The position numbers and the translations under genes are program-made. Positions 12,081-24,876 of a stretch of DNA of 64,000 nucleotides are shown one piece after another. The notes beneath the pieces are model-generated. The model saw nothing but the letters and a program-made list of their open reading frames with translations. It ran no database searches and had not been told where the DNA came from. Each line of letters begins with the position of its first letter. The stretch's first letter is position 1. Location of the stretch: the NCBI RefSeq assembly GCF_018873765.1, contig NC_057924.1, positions 21,137,542 to 21,201,541 on the forward strand, given 5' to 3'. The DNA comes from Telopea speciosissima. Lineage: Eukaryota > Streptophyta > Magnoliopsida > Proteales > Proteaceae.

Positions 12081-15000
12081 GAAAGGCCAACCCAATTACA
12101 GTCTTAAGAAAAGATGATTTGTTAGATGATTTTAGGGTTTTTCGATTGAAAACTATTTGAGGAAAATGAAGACAATTTATTCATTTTTTTTAAAATTTTG
12201 ATGGATTTTTATTAAAAGGACATTTTAATCATTAAGATTCTCTGAAACTAAGTCTAACGTTCTATTCTAACGGATTGGACCAAAATGCAACAATGTTTTG
12301 AAAGTAGACGAAATTTTAAATTAGAAAAATTTTGGAGGGCATTTGGACAAATGGGCATTTGTCAAAAACCCTAAAAAAATTAATCGATTGATTCCCTTTT
12401 GCCCTAAACCCCTAACCCCCAAAATCCCTAATCCACCTATCGACCTTGCCCTTCTGGTTCACGGTACAAACCCAAGCATTGAAGGCAGATTACTTGGAGT
12501 TGGATTTTGGAACCCTAGCCTTATCCCCTTCTTCTCCGGCTCCATTCCCGGATGATTTCAGTGGCGGCCGGTGACTGACCCTCCAGATTGTTGAACTCCA
12601 TCGGCGATTGCAGCGGCGGGAAGGCGACTCACTGCTCCTCTTCTCTGGCGAGCACCTGCCGCAGTGCCCCCGCTTTCTTCTCCGTCTCCATCAAGTCAAT
12701 CAGGGCTTCTCTCCTGTAAGTTTTTTCTCAGGTGTGCATCTCTCTCTCACAGATATACCAAGTGTGCTTTTCTGGGGAGGGGGCATTTTGTCGACTCCAA
12801 ATCCAAGAAAGAACATACCAAATTATCATGAACGTTCTGAAAAAAATTTGAAATTTCTGTGTGATCGTAATTTTCAACACCTGGAACAATATATGTAATT
12901 TGTTGGGGGCTAAATGGAGGATGTAACGCCATTCTGCCACAGCCACAGAGAAAAAAAGAAGTAAGAAGAGAGGGAAAGAAAACATAGAGTCACCATTTGA
13001 AAACTTAAATTTTGGAATTAGGTGGTGGAATAAAAACTAATTTTAAAAACTATAATTTTGTAATTAGAGAAAAGTCAGAGATGTTTAAGTAGCAGGGGGA
13101 TTCAGGCCTCGGATAGGGCCCAAGTTATGGTCGAATGTTAGTCCATACTCCATAGGGTACCTTTTGAATCCCAAAATAGTGGCAGGATCTGATTAACAGA
13201 TTTGCCTGAACTCACAAAGCTCTGTTGCTGAAACTAGGAGACAGAACAGGAGAACAAGGGAACCACAAGTCTTAAATCATAGAAAACATTGTTTAGCTAT
13301 CAATAACAGGAACAAGACCAGTGATACCAAACCAGCTCAAAACCAGAGATTAAACATTCAGTAACAACACTCGATGGATAAGGGTAACAGTACCTATTTT
13401 GCGCAGAAAATCAGAGTATAAACAGCAAGAAAAATCCTAGGTTTACCACCCTTCGATTCAAATCAGATTCCCTCTATCTGTAATGGTTTCTCACCCCAGA
13501 TTCTCTCAGCTATGTTGTACAGCAAACTTCTTCTTCAATTTATTTATTTTTATTTTTTGTGTTTGATGAGATATTATTATGATATTTGGATATGTTAAAT
13601 GATAATCTTATGAGATGTACTAGGGTTTCTTTTTTATAAAGTCATTGTCTATATGCTATTATTTTGTTTATTAAGTGGTGAGTGTCTGTTATATAGTAAC
13701 TATATGCCCGTGTTTTTGCTTATAGAGCGGCGGTATTAAACACCTACCATATCATTGCCGTACGCGTTTCGTTATGCCGGATTTTTAAAAAGTATTATTG
13801 CCGTCTGATCCGTTTAATTCCCGTATGTATCCGTATCCGTTTGATTGCCGTTCCCGAACTAACTAACTAAGCTCAACACTAATTGGTTAAAAAGCGTATA
13901 AAACGCCATCCCATTTTTTTTACGTTTAAAAATGCGTTTTGCCAAACTGAGCTCAGACGAACGGCAAAAAACGGATTTGTTTGGCTCAATCATTTTAAAA
14001 GTGTTCCCGATTTTTTGAAAGGACAAAAACGGACCTTTGAATTTCAAACATAGCTCTAGAGTATATTTCCCGTTTTTTCCTATTGGCTTCCAAACATAGC
14101 CTTAGAGTCTGAGAAGAGAACCTGTGAACGAGTTGGAGGCTTGGAGCGAGCAGAGTTGCAAGAGTTTGTTTGAGTCTTCGAAGCCACAGGCCGCTTCACT
14201 CTTCCCTTTCGACAATGTTCAGCCAGGCCTTAGGCCTTGCAGCAGCAACACCTACAAGGTAAAATCTCTCAATCTCCATCTGCTAGCCTGTGGAAACAGG
14301 TTTAATCACGTCCAAGTTCCAACTTCCATCTCCTGCTGCTTGTGAATAAGAGCGGCCGGCATTTAGCACTTCACTCTTCCTTGTCCAGCTCTTGTTTGAG
14401 CTCTGGAGTAGAGGGTTTCTACCAGACACCCTGAACTCCGAAGTCTGTACATGTGTTGGTTTTTGAAATGAAGACAGTGCCAAGGAGCTGCCGAGTGGGC
14501 ACTAAATGGATTGTTGCGTATTGGGCATTTTGACTTTTGCCCTAAAGTCTAATCCCCTGAACATTGGCATAGCATTAGTGCATTACTGTGGTTCAGTTAT
14601 CCTTTGTGGTGTGTGAGACTGAACATTGGCACAGCATGATTGTGGTTCCCCAAGAAGAGTATGCATATCCCCAACGCTTGCAAGAATGGAGGATCGAATG
14701 GATTTAATCTTGTTAAACAAAGAGTTGTTATGGGCTTCCCAAATGGCTGGGCATATTGATGAGAAATCAACACTTGAATCATTCTATTCGTTTCAAGTTC
14801 TGACAAGCAAGGTAGAAGCAAACCCAAATAGCTCAAACAAACTCACAATGTAAGAAAGATATTACCCATTGTTTCCTATCAGACTAGAAACAGGACAAGT
14901 ATCATCCTTCTCATTGACAGAATTTAGGGATGATCTCATCAGAGTTGCTCCTATCATGCATTATCTATCAATCAAATACCATCCAAACAAATAAGTTGTT

Positions 15001-15950
15001 TAGATTGTTAGGATCATTGAAGATGATCCAAATTTTGGATGTAAATCCAAATGGTGTCCTAATATTTGGAAATGCTGTTTAAACTACAGTAGAATAACAA
15101 AGAGGGTAAGGAGTAGTTGTTTGCTTCAATCCAAAAAACCAAACTTTTATTTTTGATTTGGTTGAACTTCTATTGATCTTAGAAAGTTTTGTTTTGTCTA
15201 GTTTTCAAAGTGAACCTATGATAAAATTTAAACTACAAACAAGGTGGTGCTTTCAGGCATTGGATTAGATGGTGATTATGAAACTTAAAACTAAAATGCA
15301 TTCAGTTGGTCATTTTTCTGATTTGGATATTACAGTAATCCACATTATCTGAATAATTAGTGTTATCCATGTCGTATTTGTTTGCTACATTCAGTTATTA
15401 ATTCAATGATTTACAATTCTCCATCAACCATATTGGTTTAATTTGATTAATAAGGATAAGGTTAAACATTATGACCACCCACATCATGCCCTCACCCAAA
15501 AATTAGAATGGTATACTCTCAAATAATTCTCCAATTGATGTGTATATTTCCGTTGTTTAGTCCCGTTCGTGAAATATCTAAACATCTAAAATACGTACCG
15601 TCCGTTTTCCTTTTTTTTTTCTTTCCCATTCTTAAAATGTTTGGCCCTTTTTTACCGTTCCGTTTTGTTTTTAAGCTGTTTGAAACACGCAGTCCCAAAC
15701 AAAGTTTTTTTGCCGTTCCTGTTTTAACTAACTATGGTCTCAACTAGATTCTACCATTGGTTTTCTATCATGTCTGGTATTTCTTGTTGATTGGATTGTC
15801 ACATGGGAACCTACTTAGCTCTGATGCCTACTAATATTTGTCGTAGCTCTACCATTTGTTTGTATTTCTGAATCTAAAAAGTGGAAACTTTGAGCTTTTC
15901 ATTACATTTCCAACCTTCTTGGTTTATGATGTTGTTTCCATTTCATCTTT
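12081..15950. other. No confirmed gene; dispersed CCGTTCC-type repeats
   Basis: Short open stretches at 12343-12900 and 14120-14345 have ordinary base composition, but no domain or splice structure was recognised. Two segments, about 13730-14100 and 15555-15740, share GCCGTT, ACGGCAAAAAACGG and TAACTAACTA phrases and look like two copies of one MITE-like family. No ends or target duplications were resolved. The promoter of the following PDCD2 gene should lie in the last few hundred bases. Confidence 0.4.
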
Positions 15951-16230
15951 CCCCCACCCATACATTCAGAAACCATTAAAACTCGACTGAAACTAACTCT
16001 CACCTCTCCTACTCAAGTTCTCAACAACACACAGCTAGTCGATGGCGAATAGGCCTTGTCTCTCTCACGGCAATGTTTAATTTAAAGTCTTGAGTTCCTC
16101 TTTGTATGAAGCACGCGGCATGCCAATGCTTGGCAGTTAGAAGGCCGATAATCTGAATCTTTGACATTGAAGCGTTGTTGACGCTTTATCTTCTCAAAAG
16201 ATAGATTAGGAGAACTGAAGTAGAAGGAAA

Positions 16231-19200
16231 ATGCCGCAGATATTGGATTTGGAAGCAGAAGGAGATTCTCTCGATGACTTCAGTTCTCTCCAAATCGAAG
16301 AACAAGATCAAGAACAGGAACCAGATGACGACGATGAGGAAGATGAAGATGAAGAAGAGCAAGAGCCTGTAACTTTAGGTTTCGTTGAGAAGCCTAAAGG
16401 TCCTCATTCCCTTCTCCGTCAACTATTTCCAAGCAAGGCTGGAGGAGTGCCCGTATGTTTTTAACCCTTGATTTCCTCTTTTTGCTGTTACTTATAAATG
16501 CTTTTTGATAATGGATGGATAGGTTCTCTTTGTGTTGATTAATATCCTCTTTTCCACGTCTGCAGGCTTGGTTAGACCCCCTTGATTTGCCATCAGAGAA
16601 ATCTCGTGTCTGCGGCATCTGCGGAGACCCTTTACAGTTTGTCCTTCAGGTGTTGTTTTGCATCTGACATTTATTTTCGCTCCTTGCAAAAATCTGCTTT
16701 TTTCTTCCACTTCATCATTTAATCATTTCAAAAGTGATACTTTCTTCCACTGCTTTATGATATTTGAAGGAACTGTCACTTTATGAATGCTAGTTATTGT
16801 TATCTCTGGTTAGTTTCTTGTGTATGTTCATAGCTGAGTGATTTGCAACTCCTAGGGATTTGATTCGTCCATGTTTCTCTATGAATTTAAAAAAATTATA
16901 ATATAAAGAATCAATAAAATTTGAATGGTTGTGCTGCTAGGTATATGCTCCAATTGCCGAGAAGGAATCGACATTCCATCGGACTATATTTGTGTTCATG
17001 TGCCCATCAATGGCATGCCTTCTCCAAGACCAGCACGAGCAATGGAAACGTGCACCAGATAAGCCAGCACGAAGGTGTTGTTTGAAAAACCGTTTTCTTT
17101 TGGAGCTTATTTGTTTATTCTTCCTTTAAATTGCAAGGTGTTCCTAACACTGAAAATGGTTTCTAAAGTGTGAAGGTTTTCCGTTGCCAGTTGTATCACT
17201 CAAATCCTTTTTACTCAAGTGATCCTCCAAGACATGATGGGACTGACAAACCATCTACAGTTGGAGGTACTCTTTCTATTTTATTTTTTGAGAAGGCTCT
17301 AATGCTTTTTGTTTAAGCCTTTGCGTAACTTCTAATTGTACTTCACTACTTCGTAATACTCAGTATGAACTGAAAATTGAATTAGGATCATCATTTTCAT
17401 TCTCAGGGTTCTCCATAGACCATAAGGGCAATCATTTTGTTTATAATTTAAAAATGGGTACTAGATAGATTCTGGTTGCTGGCTACTGTTTGAGTTTGTA
17501 CAAGCTGTTAGTATGCCTGAAGCAGACAGTAAATGAATCTACATATATGGAAGCACAGAGCCACAGACTTATAGTTACAAGCTATTCTCTCATAGGTGGT
17601 ACTAAGGTAAGCGTAGTAGGCATAGGTGGGTTGTTTGGGAATAGTGATGGGAGGGTGCATTTACTTTTTCCTTAGCTTTCTGATAAATGGTATAATTTTC
17701 TTGCAAAAAACTTCTTCTCCTCCCGCTCCCAAATTAAAACCCTTGTGTGTGTGTGTGTGTGTGTGTGTGTGATAATTATATATATATATATGTATAGTTA
17801 TATAGTTATTTATCACCCAATGCACAGAGTGGCAAGAAACCCCAATATGAAGAGAATTACAAATGAAGAGCAAGCAAAAACTATAAGAAATATTCAGAAG
17901 GACCTCCAGAACTGGTATAATCTATAATTTGATCCTTTTCTTGTATCTTTCCTTAATATAACAAATTTCAAATGATTAGGTGTCTAGCAGTAGAATGACA
18001 GAAAAAAAGGTTTAAAGGTCCTTTTAGTAGCTTTATACTTTGGTTGTTTGGCATAGAGATGCAATGATTATTTTCTTTGCAGCATCCAGCACACCACTGC
18101 ATGAACCATATGGCAAATTTCTAATCCTGAATTCCTGATTGCATGTAGATCTGCAATTTTTCGTTGCAGCTCAAAATCTCAAACTTCTGATGGTGAACTT
18201 ACTTTGGTAAAATCGAATCACATTGTAAAATTCAAAGGTGATTGTTTGAATTGAATCATAAAACTAATTCTATATACTATTTTTTATTATAAAAAAATAC
18301 AAAAGTATTTTAAAAATTCACAATAGTGAATGATCATTATCCATCTAATTCCATATCTATTTATTACCGACCAAGCGTATAATAAACATTTTCTGTGTGT
18401 GCCAATAACATAATAAGATGCATGTATTTAAGTATGCACCGTTGAGCATCCATAGGTCATCACAAACTCACATACCACAACTATACAGGGTCATCTAGAA
18501 CCAGCAATCACGCCCATTTGCAGCCAAAACTCCATAGAGGTTTTGTTTTCTGGTAGTGAAAGTACCTTGAGCATGAGAAATCAGTAGGATAGGTTAAGGA
18601 GGAGTCTTGATTATGACACCTGTAATAGTTTTATACAAGCTGGCAAGGAGACTAGTAAATAGCTTATAGGCTCTGTTCTGCATTCCACCCTCCTTGCACC
18701 TTTTTATTTGGTACTCATTCTTCATTTTTAGGTACATTTTAACATTTTTTTTTATGATTATTGGTAGAAAAATTAAAAAAGGGAAAAAAAAAGTAAGTTC
18801 AAAGGAAATACTGAAGGGGGTTTATCTTGGATGGGTTGTCGCCTTTTTTCTTCCTTGCCTGTGGATCATGGATTCAGTTTAAATTTTTCTAGTGATTACT
18901 TAGCTTTAATATGTCTAAGGGTGCAATAATTGAATAGCCTGGAGCAGGTTTAGGTTGGATGTACTGTGACATGTCATGTGTCTGACTCATGCCATATTAG
19001 ATGCAGAAGTTTATGAAAGATTACATAATATATATGCGTATCTAAAACTAGTTTGCATCCTTCAAAATTTTGCCAGTAATCTCATTGCTTCAGTGATGTC
19101 TTGTTTTAGCTGCACTCTGTTGTTGGTGTGGTACATGGAAGGGAGACAAGGTCTGTAGCAGTTGCAAGAGTGCACGTTATTGCTCAGAGAAACATCAGGT

Positions 19201-22200
19201 AATTAGCAGTGATAATTTTCAAATGCTGGCTTGTAACTTAGATCAACACCATGAAAATTTGATGTTCTTCCTTTGTTGCAGATGATGCATTGGCGCTCAG
19301 GACATAAAGCTGACTGTCAACGAATATGCATCTCTTCTCAATCCTCTAACTCTAGCACTTATGGCAGCAGAACTAAATTGGAAGAGATAGAAAAAGGTTG
19401 CTAATATACGAGTAAACCTGGTTAATTGGTGAAATGCCCTCAAATATTTTAGTGCACCCCATTCTATGCATGTGACACATGCTTATAAACCTCAAACCTT
19501 CGTTAGGATGGGCCAAGGTATGATGGTTGTATCACACTAATAATTCAATCTACACTTTATCTTAGTACTTGGATTTATAGAGAGAGAAGAGTTGTGATTG
19601 GTGAGGTATAAGGTTCGACCTTTTGTGGTTACAACTATATGATAGTTAATAGTTTTAAGTGGCCCATCAAGTTGGTATCTAAAATTTAAACACGCGATTC
19701 ATCAGCACAAGTACGATGCATAGATCATGAATCCTTGAATATGTTGTGCTTTATTCCCAGTACTTCCAATATTTGTACATAGGTTCACCAGTTGTGAATT
19801 TTTTTCAATACAGTTGCCAACAAAGCTCTTGGGCCTGAATACGAAATCATAAGCGAGGATGAAGACTCATTTAATGTGGAGGCATCTGAAGGCAATGACT
19901 ACTCGAATTCAGTGGTTTCCAATGGCCGGCTGGATGAATCAATGAAGTCACTGTTAGATACTTTTGAGGTATGCTTGGGTTTACATTGCACAGCTGATCT
20001 TTGCTTGTGGTTCCATCTAGTTGGATCCTTCATGGTTGTTTCTTTTGATGTGGGTGCTAGGGAAATGATGACCAGAAATGCTGGGCTTCTTTCCAAGAGC
20101 GCATCGCTAAAGCTCCCGAGCAAGTAATGAGGTGAGTACTTCTGAACTGTAGAAAAATGAGTATGTTCATCTCTGGTCTTCTCCAAATTGCTGTGCAGTT
20201 CTGTTTTTATCCTCATCACCATCAAGGGTTTAGTTTTCAGGAATTTGATCATTCTTGTAGTGCAAGTAATGGATCTTTACTTTCATGAGATGTTGATAGA
20301 TCTTCTTTCATTTGATAAGTTTCGAGGGTTTATCGCATGGTGTATGGCAAACACATAGTTATCAAGCGGGAAGGCGACCACGGGGTTTTAGATGGTCAAA
20401 AATCAAGGCGACACCGCCATGGTGGTAAGGCGCCCAAGGAGCCTGGATGCCATGGCATCGTCTTAATAACTATGGGTAAACATACTCGGGTGAACCAACT
20501 CAGTTTTGGTGGTATATATAATGGGAAAATTACGGATACCACCCCTGTAGTTTTGCCTAAATTCGAGAAAAACCAGAAACTTCGCGCACATGACTCGTAC
20601 ACCCCTTCGGTTTTTTTCTGTACCCCTTTAGCCTGACACGGTTAGAAGTGCAATTCAAAAGACAATATTACCCTCTTCAAACAAAATAATTCAAATCCTC
20701 AACCCTCAATACAAAAGCTTCATTCTCTTACCGTCCCTCGTGTTCTTCTTCACAAAATACCACAGCTCCATCCTCTGCAACTCCCTCAACCTACTGACGA
20801 AGGAACACCGCAACTCCCTCATCCATCCCATCTCCTCCTCCTCCTCAGTATCTCCCCCACCTACACATGCAACACCACCCCCTTCCCTCCTCCCACCTCC
20901 GCCTTCCCTGCAATTCCCGAGCCCATCCCCATTTGAAACCCTCGCGTAGAACGAAGAAGGGAGAATAAATTAAAAAAAATTCTCGGGAACTGGTTTCTTC
21001 TTCTTAGTTCTTGCCGTTTGTGCTCAGAGGTCCTGAATCTGTTAGCTGGAATGCCGAGAAATCATAAGTATAGAATTTAGCAGACCCTTGAAGCGGTGAG
21101 TTTTGGTACATCAAATCCTCGGCAAGCATTTGAAACATTGGAGCGGCAGAATTTGGATGCACGATTTGAATAGCTGCTGAAAATGTAGAGCATAATACGC
21201 GTGGGGGGGGGTTTATATCAGAGTGGGGCGGTGCGTTGGGAGGATTAGATCAGGGGGGAGTTCTTGTTTCAATCTCCGATTCTTGAACGGCATGGATCCT
21301 GTCCTGAGCTGCGAAGGTGCTGCCGAAACAATGGCAACATCTCCAACGAATGTGAACTTGTGACCGCCTCTCCATCCAAACCAGGAACAGTAACGCCCAC
21401 TGCCAAGCCCCCTGCAATTGAATGCTTAAGATTAGCAAATATGGTGGCTCAACTTCTGCCCTGGACCTTCCTTCCCTCTCCAAAGGTACCACCACCGCAA
21501 CCAATGATAACAACAACGTTGGTGTCCCATGACCGTTGATTCAACCAGCGGTGACAAGTGCAAGGGGAAGCTTGCACAGAGAAAAAGGGTTCCAGTGGTG
21601 GCCGTCCTTGGAGAAGTCGATTAGAGTTTGGGGAGGACGAAGACACCTCTTGAGGTTCTTATGAGTAAATGACATATTTGTCATTTCCATAGTTGTCACG
21701 GCGTCACGGCGATCCAAGTCGGTGGAAGGGTGTCACATCAATATATCGACATGTCGCCTGCCATGGCGCTGCCATGGCGAGCACGTCGACCATGTTTAAT
21801 TTTTTATTTTCTCTATTTTTAATGTCATTTAGTATGCTATAATATATGTCCTATAACATTAAAAATCAACATGAAAGTGTACTACACTACTACTAATATA
21901 CTATGCCACTATGGTTTAATTCATGAAAGTGTAACTAATATCCATTAGTGTGTATGAAAGTATGAAAAATTGAAAATATAGATTAACCTATCAAATAATT
22001 AAAAGCAATAGTAAAAATCAAATGATAGGCTAACCTGTTTACTGAAGCTTGATAGCAATAGTTTTTCTTCAGTGTGTGTGATTTGGAGCAAAGCATCTAA
22101 GCTATTAAATGGTTTAAAAAAAAAAAATTTAAATCTAACTTTTATATGTACAAATATCGACCGATATGCCAACATATCGTGGTATGGCGTCCATGGCGAC

Positions 22201-23123
22201 GCCATGGAAGCCATATCGAACGATATATTTACATCCACCATGGCGTAGCTCGATATGCCACCTCTCCCAGCGCCAGGACGCCATGGCGGCGACGCCATGA
22301 CAACTATGGTCATTTCCTCTTGTGATAGAACCATGACGTAATCACTTAACAGTCTCCTACTAACGGACTGTTAAGTTTGTAGTTTTTAGTAAATAGGAAG
22401 GGGTGTACGAGTCGTGTGTGAAGTTTCAAGTTTTTCTTTATTTTAGGCAAACTACAGGGATGGTACGCGTAATTTTCCCATATATAATTGATTACCAGCC
22501 TTGTTCAGCAATTACACTCTGGATTTGTTTCTTTTATTAAATTGTACAACCTTAATAATAACACCTTATGTATTGATAGCATTTAAACTTAGTGGGTCTT
22601 TGATTTGCATCATCGAATTATTGCAGGTATTGTAGGGATGCAAATGCTAAACCATTGTGGCCCATGTCAAGTGGCCGCCCATCAAAGGCAGATATTCCTA
22701 AATGCAACCACTGTGATGGCCCTCGACATTTTGAATTCCAGGTTTAGAGATCCTTCTTTCACTGTCTTTATTTTTGTGATACAATCTCGCATTGGTGGTA
22801 CATCTAATCTACATGAATGTCTATATTATTTTTGCATTTATCGTTGAGCTCAATTGTTCAGTTAGTTTATCTGTCTGCACAAATTTACTTGCTCCATTGG
22901 ATCTCTCTCTTCCATGTTCTGGCTTGGTGATGACAATCTGCCATGTTGGTATTTGCAGATCTTGCCCCAGCTGCTGTACTACTTTGGAGTGAAGAATGAT
23001 CCAGACTCTCTTGATTGGGCAACCATTGTTATTTACACCTGTACAGCCTCTTGTGAAGCTAGAATGGGGTACAAAGAGGAATTTGCGTGGGTTCAGCTAT
23101 ATTCTCCTGCTGGGATAGCCTGA
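16231..23123 (+). CDS. PDCD2-type MYND zinc-finger protein (10 exons)
   Basis: The exons are 16231-16452, 16566-16649, 16941-17074, 17169-17266, 19110-19198, 19282-19396, 19814-19968, 20061-20131, 22627-22741 and 22959-23123. All junctions are GT-AG and the phases agree, giving 415 codons and a TGA at 23121. An acidic stretch covers residues 29-50. A zinc-binding N-terminal region starts at C90-x2-C93. A MYND finger spans residues 183-221 (CCWCGTW, CSSC, YC-SEKHQ, H-x3-H-x3-C). The PDCD2 C-terminal domain runs from about 323 to 415 and includes C349-NH-C352, DWATIVIYTC and the end FAWVQL. Animal and yeast relatives (PDCD2, Zfrp8, Tsr4) act as cytosolic chaperones for ribosomal protein uS5, so a role in 40S assembly is inferred. 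Intron 4 is 1843 bp with (TG)n and (TA)n runs; intron 8 is 2495 bp because of nested transposons. The start is the first ATG in frame. Confidence 0.93.
17744..17790. repeat. (TG)n(TA)n microsatellite in PDCD2 intron 4
   Basis: About 14 TG units are followed by a run of TA units. The tract lies wholly within the fourth intron. Confidence 0.9.
20354..20474. mobile_element. 121-bp hAT-type MITE in PDCD2 intron 8
   Basis: The ends are CATAGTTATCAAG and the inverted CTTAATAACTATG. The flanks GGCAAACA (20346-20353) and GGTAAACA (20475-20482) match at 7 of 8 bases, as expected for a hAT target duplication. It is rich in GGCG / CCATGG phrases like the larger element at 21688-22308 and probably belongs to the same family. 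Confidence 0.8.
20523..22479. mobile_element. Mutator-like element (MULE), non-autonomous
   Basis: This 1957-bp element has ends GGGAAAATTACG / CGTAATTTTCCC and an exact 9-bp target duplication ATATATAAT at 20514-20522 and 22480-22488. The terminal inverted repeats remain recognisable for about 100 bp (shared TGTAGTTT-GCCTAAA and GACTCGTACACCCCTTC blocks). The 9-bp duplication and long inverted repeats are the Mutator signature. The interior before 21680 is C-rich and proline-codon-rich and could be captured host DNA, but no gene was recognised. It sits in PDCD2 intron 8 and carries no transposase. Confidence 0.92.
21688..22308. mobile_element. hAT-type element nested in the MULE
   Basis: The 621-bp element starts CATAGTTGTCACGGCG and ends with the inverted CGCCATGACAACTATG. 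A perfect 8-bp target duplication GTCATTTC lies at 21680-21687 and 22309-22316. GC-rich GCCATGGCG and ATATCG-type repeats lie near both ends with an AT-rich middle, and there is no transposase. Because it lies inside the MULE it is the younger insertion. Confidence 0.9.
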
Positions 23124-23248
23124 TGGGTTCTCTCTTTGTTTGAAATAGGTTCATGTTGGAAAGTTTTTGCTTCTTTATGGTAATAGTTGTAGCTTTGCTA
23201 CCAAATGTGGCGGAGTTTGTGATCCGACTGTTTGTCCAACCAAGCTTT

Positions 23249-23551
23249 TCAAACTTAATAGCAGTCTCTTAAAAAACCGGACCAATTCAGAAAAACCAGA
23301 ACACCCTCTTCTTTGGTCTGGTCCCCACTAAAGACTGCCCTTCAAAAGCCAAAAATAAAATAAAAATAAAAATTGGGTGGTTTTTTATTAGTGTCCAGTT
23401 TTTTTTGCGTACTGTTTCGTTTGATTCGGTGAATATTATTTATGTATTTATTATTTTCCTCTAGTTAATTGCGGTTCTTCTGGTTTAAAACGGTTTGAGT
23501 TAGAACTGTTCGACTTTTTGGTTTACCCTCCGGTCCGATTTTTAAAACTAT
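23249..23551. repeat. Candidate hAT-like MITE downstream of PDCD2
   Basis: The left part (TTAAAAAACCGGACCAA) and right part (GGTCCGATTTTTAAAACTATG) are inverted, GGACC-centred ends of a kind seen in plant hAT MITEs. The outermost bases differ and no clean 8-bp duplication was found. Confidence 0.35.
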
Positions 23552-23671
23552 GATCCAAAGCTTATGAGGTCCTAGGAATGTTATACCAACATCTAAGGTT
23601 TTTGTCCCTATACAAAACAATATGAAACAATACTATAAGTGCTCCCTTCCTTGATGAAGCATATCTAGAAG

Positions 23672-24524
23672 TAGGGGTGTCAATTTGGGATCGGAATCGG
23701 GAACCGTCCCAATATCGTCCCGCTAAAATCCGGTACCGGACCGTCCCATTAGTAAATGGGACGGTATTGGTATCTGATTTTGGTATCGAATGATAAATGG
23801 GACGAGACGGTTCTGGGACAGGATTCCCAATGGGACCAGTAGCGAAATACCAATTAGGTACAGGATGGTACCGAAACTACTAGTACCGTTTAAAAAGAAA
23901 AGAGTAGATAAGATCTTTTTTTTTGAAAAAAAAAAAAAGGGTATGAGAATTACGACTCATTAAGGTTTCACTAATTGCCTTTTGAATACGAAGAAGAACA
24001 ACATGTCAATAACCGTAGCTTGAAGTCTATCTTCACAGAACCTGCTACAGTGCTACTCCCTCGACCAACTACATTTATCAGGTTCTTCCTTTTTGCACAA
24101 CGGGATTCTTTCATTTTGTAGGACTTCTCTAGATTTAAAAAAATGAAAAGCTTATTACATGTGATCTTAGAGAGTTTTTTTTTGGTAATAGTGATCTTAG
24201 GGAGTTTGAAGTTTTAAGATTTCATAATTTAAGTTGCTTTATAAAAACTTAAAAGCAGTAGACAACTTAGATTTCATAATAGTGAAAAAATTCCACAACA
24301 CTAATAAACCCGTCTCGTTAGAAACAATTAAACTTCTTCGTCTTTTTTCTACAGTGCCTAGAACCGTTTAAGAATCGGTACCGTCTCGTCCCGCTAATAA
24401 TCGGGATTGGGATCTAGGTTTGGTCCCGTTAACTAAATGGGACGGTACTGGGATTGGCACTTTTGGTTTGGTACCGGTACTGTCCCGTTCCAAATACTGG
24501 GAATCGTCCCAATTGACACCCTTA
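23672..24524. mobile_element. Non-autonomous hAT-type element
   Basis: The ends are TAGGGGTGTCAATTTGGG and the inverted CCCAATTGACACCCTTA, with a perfect 8-bp target duplication TCTAGAAG (23664-23671 and 24525-24532). The 853-bp interior has GGGACGGTA / CCGTCCC-type repeats at both ends and an AT-rich middle. No transposase is encoded. Confidence 0.92.
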
Positions 24525-24718
24525 TCTAGAAGTGATTCACAGTCAGTCCAGATGGTAATTCAAGTGAGTTCTAATTGTTTGATTTTTTGAAGGCCTTCGA
24601 GCAATCTTCTCGTCTTGGATTCCTGTGCATTTTCTGCCCAACCAAAATTAAGTGTTGCATTGGAGATACTTAGGAGAAACTGTCATATTAATTATCGATG
24701 TTCAACCTGCTTTTCATG

Positions 24719-24864
24719 GAGGGTGAGCCCATTGTGATCAAGTGGTCACGGGTTTGAGTCTGGAAACAGTCTTTCCACGAAGCGGGAGTAGGCTGTGCGC
24801 ATTATGACCCTCGTTAGATTCTGCAGTGGTGAGAGCCTCATGCACTGGGTACACCTTGTCCAAT
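24719..24864 (+). mobile_element. tRNA-derived SINE
   Basis: The body contains a box-B-like GGGTTTGAGTCTGG and the phrases GGAAACAGTCTTTCC and GCACTGGGTACACC that are common in Au-type plant SINEs. It is flanked by the 12-bp direct repeat CTGCTTTTCATG at 24707-24718 and 24865-24876, the expected target duplication. There is no poly-A tail, which is usual for this family. Confidence 0.8.
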
Positions 24865-24876
24865 CTGCTTTTCATG

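Noticed and set aside
11653..12090. 145-codon ORF with long Phe runs on the - strand
   Set aside because: It arises from the A-rich tract at 11939-11995 and a (CT)n run.
20740..21540. Proline-rich ORFs inside the intron-8 MULE as a captured gene
   Set aside because: No recognisable protein family, and the ORFs on both strands follow C-rich composition; capture remains possible but unsupported.
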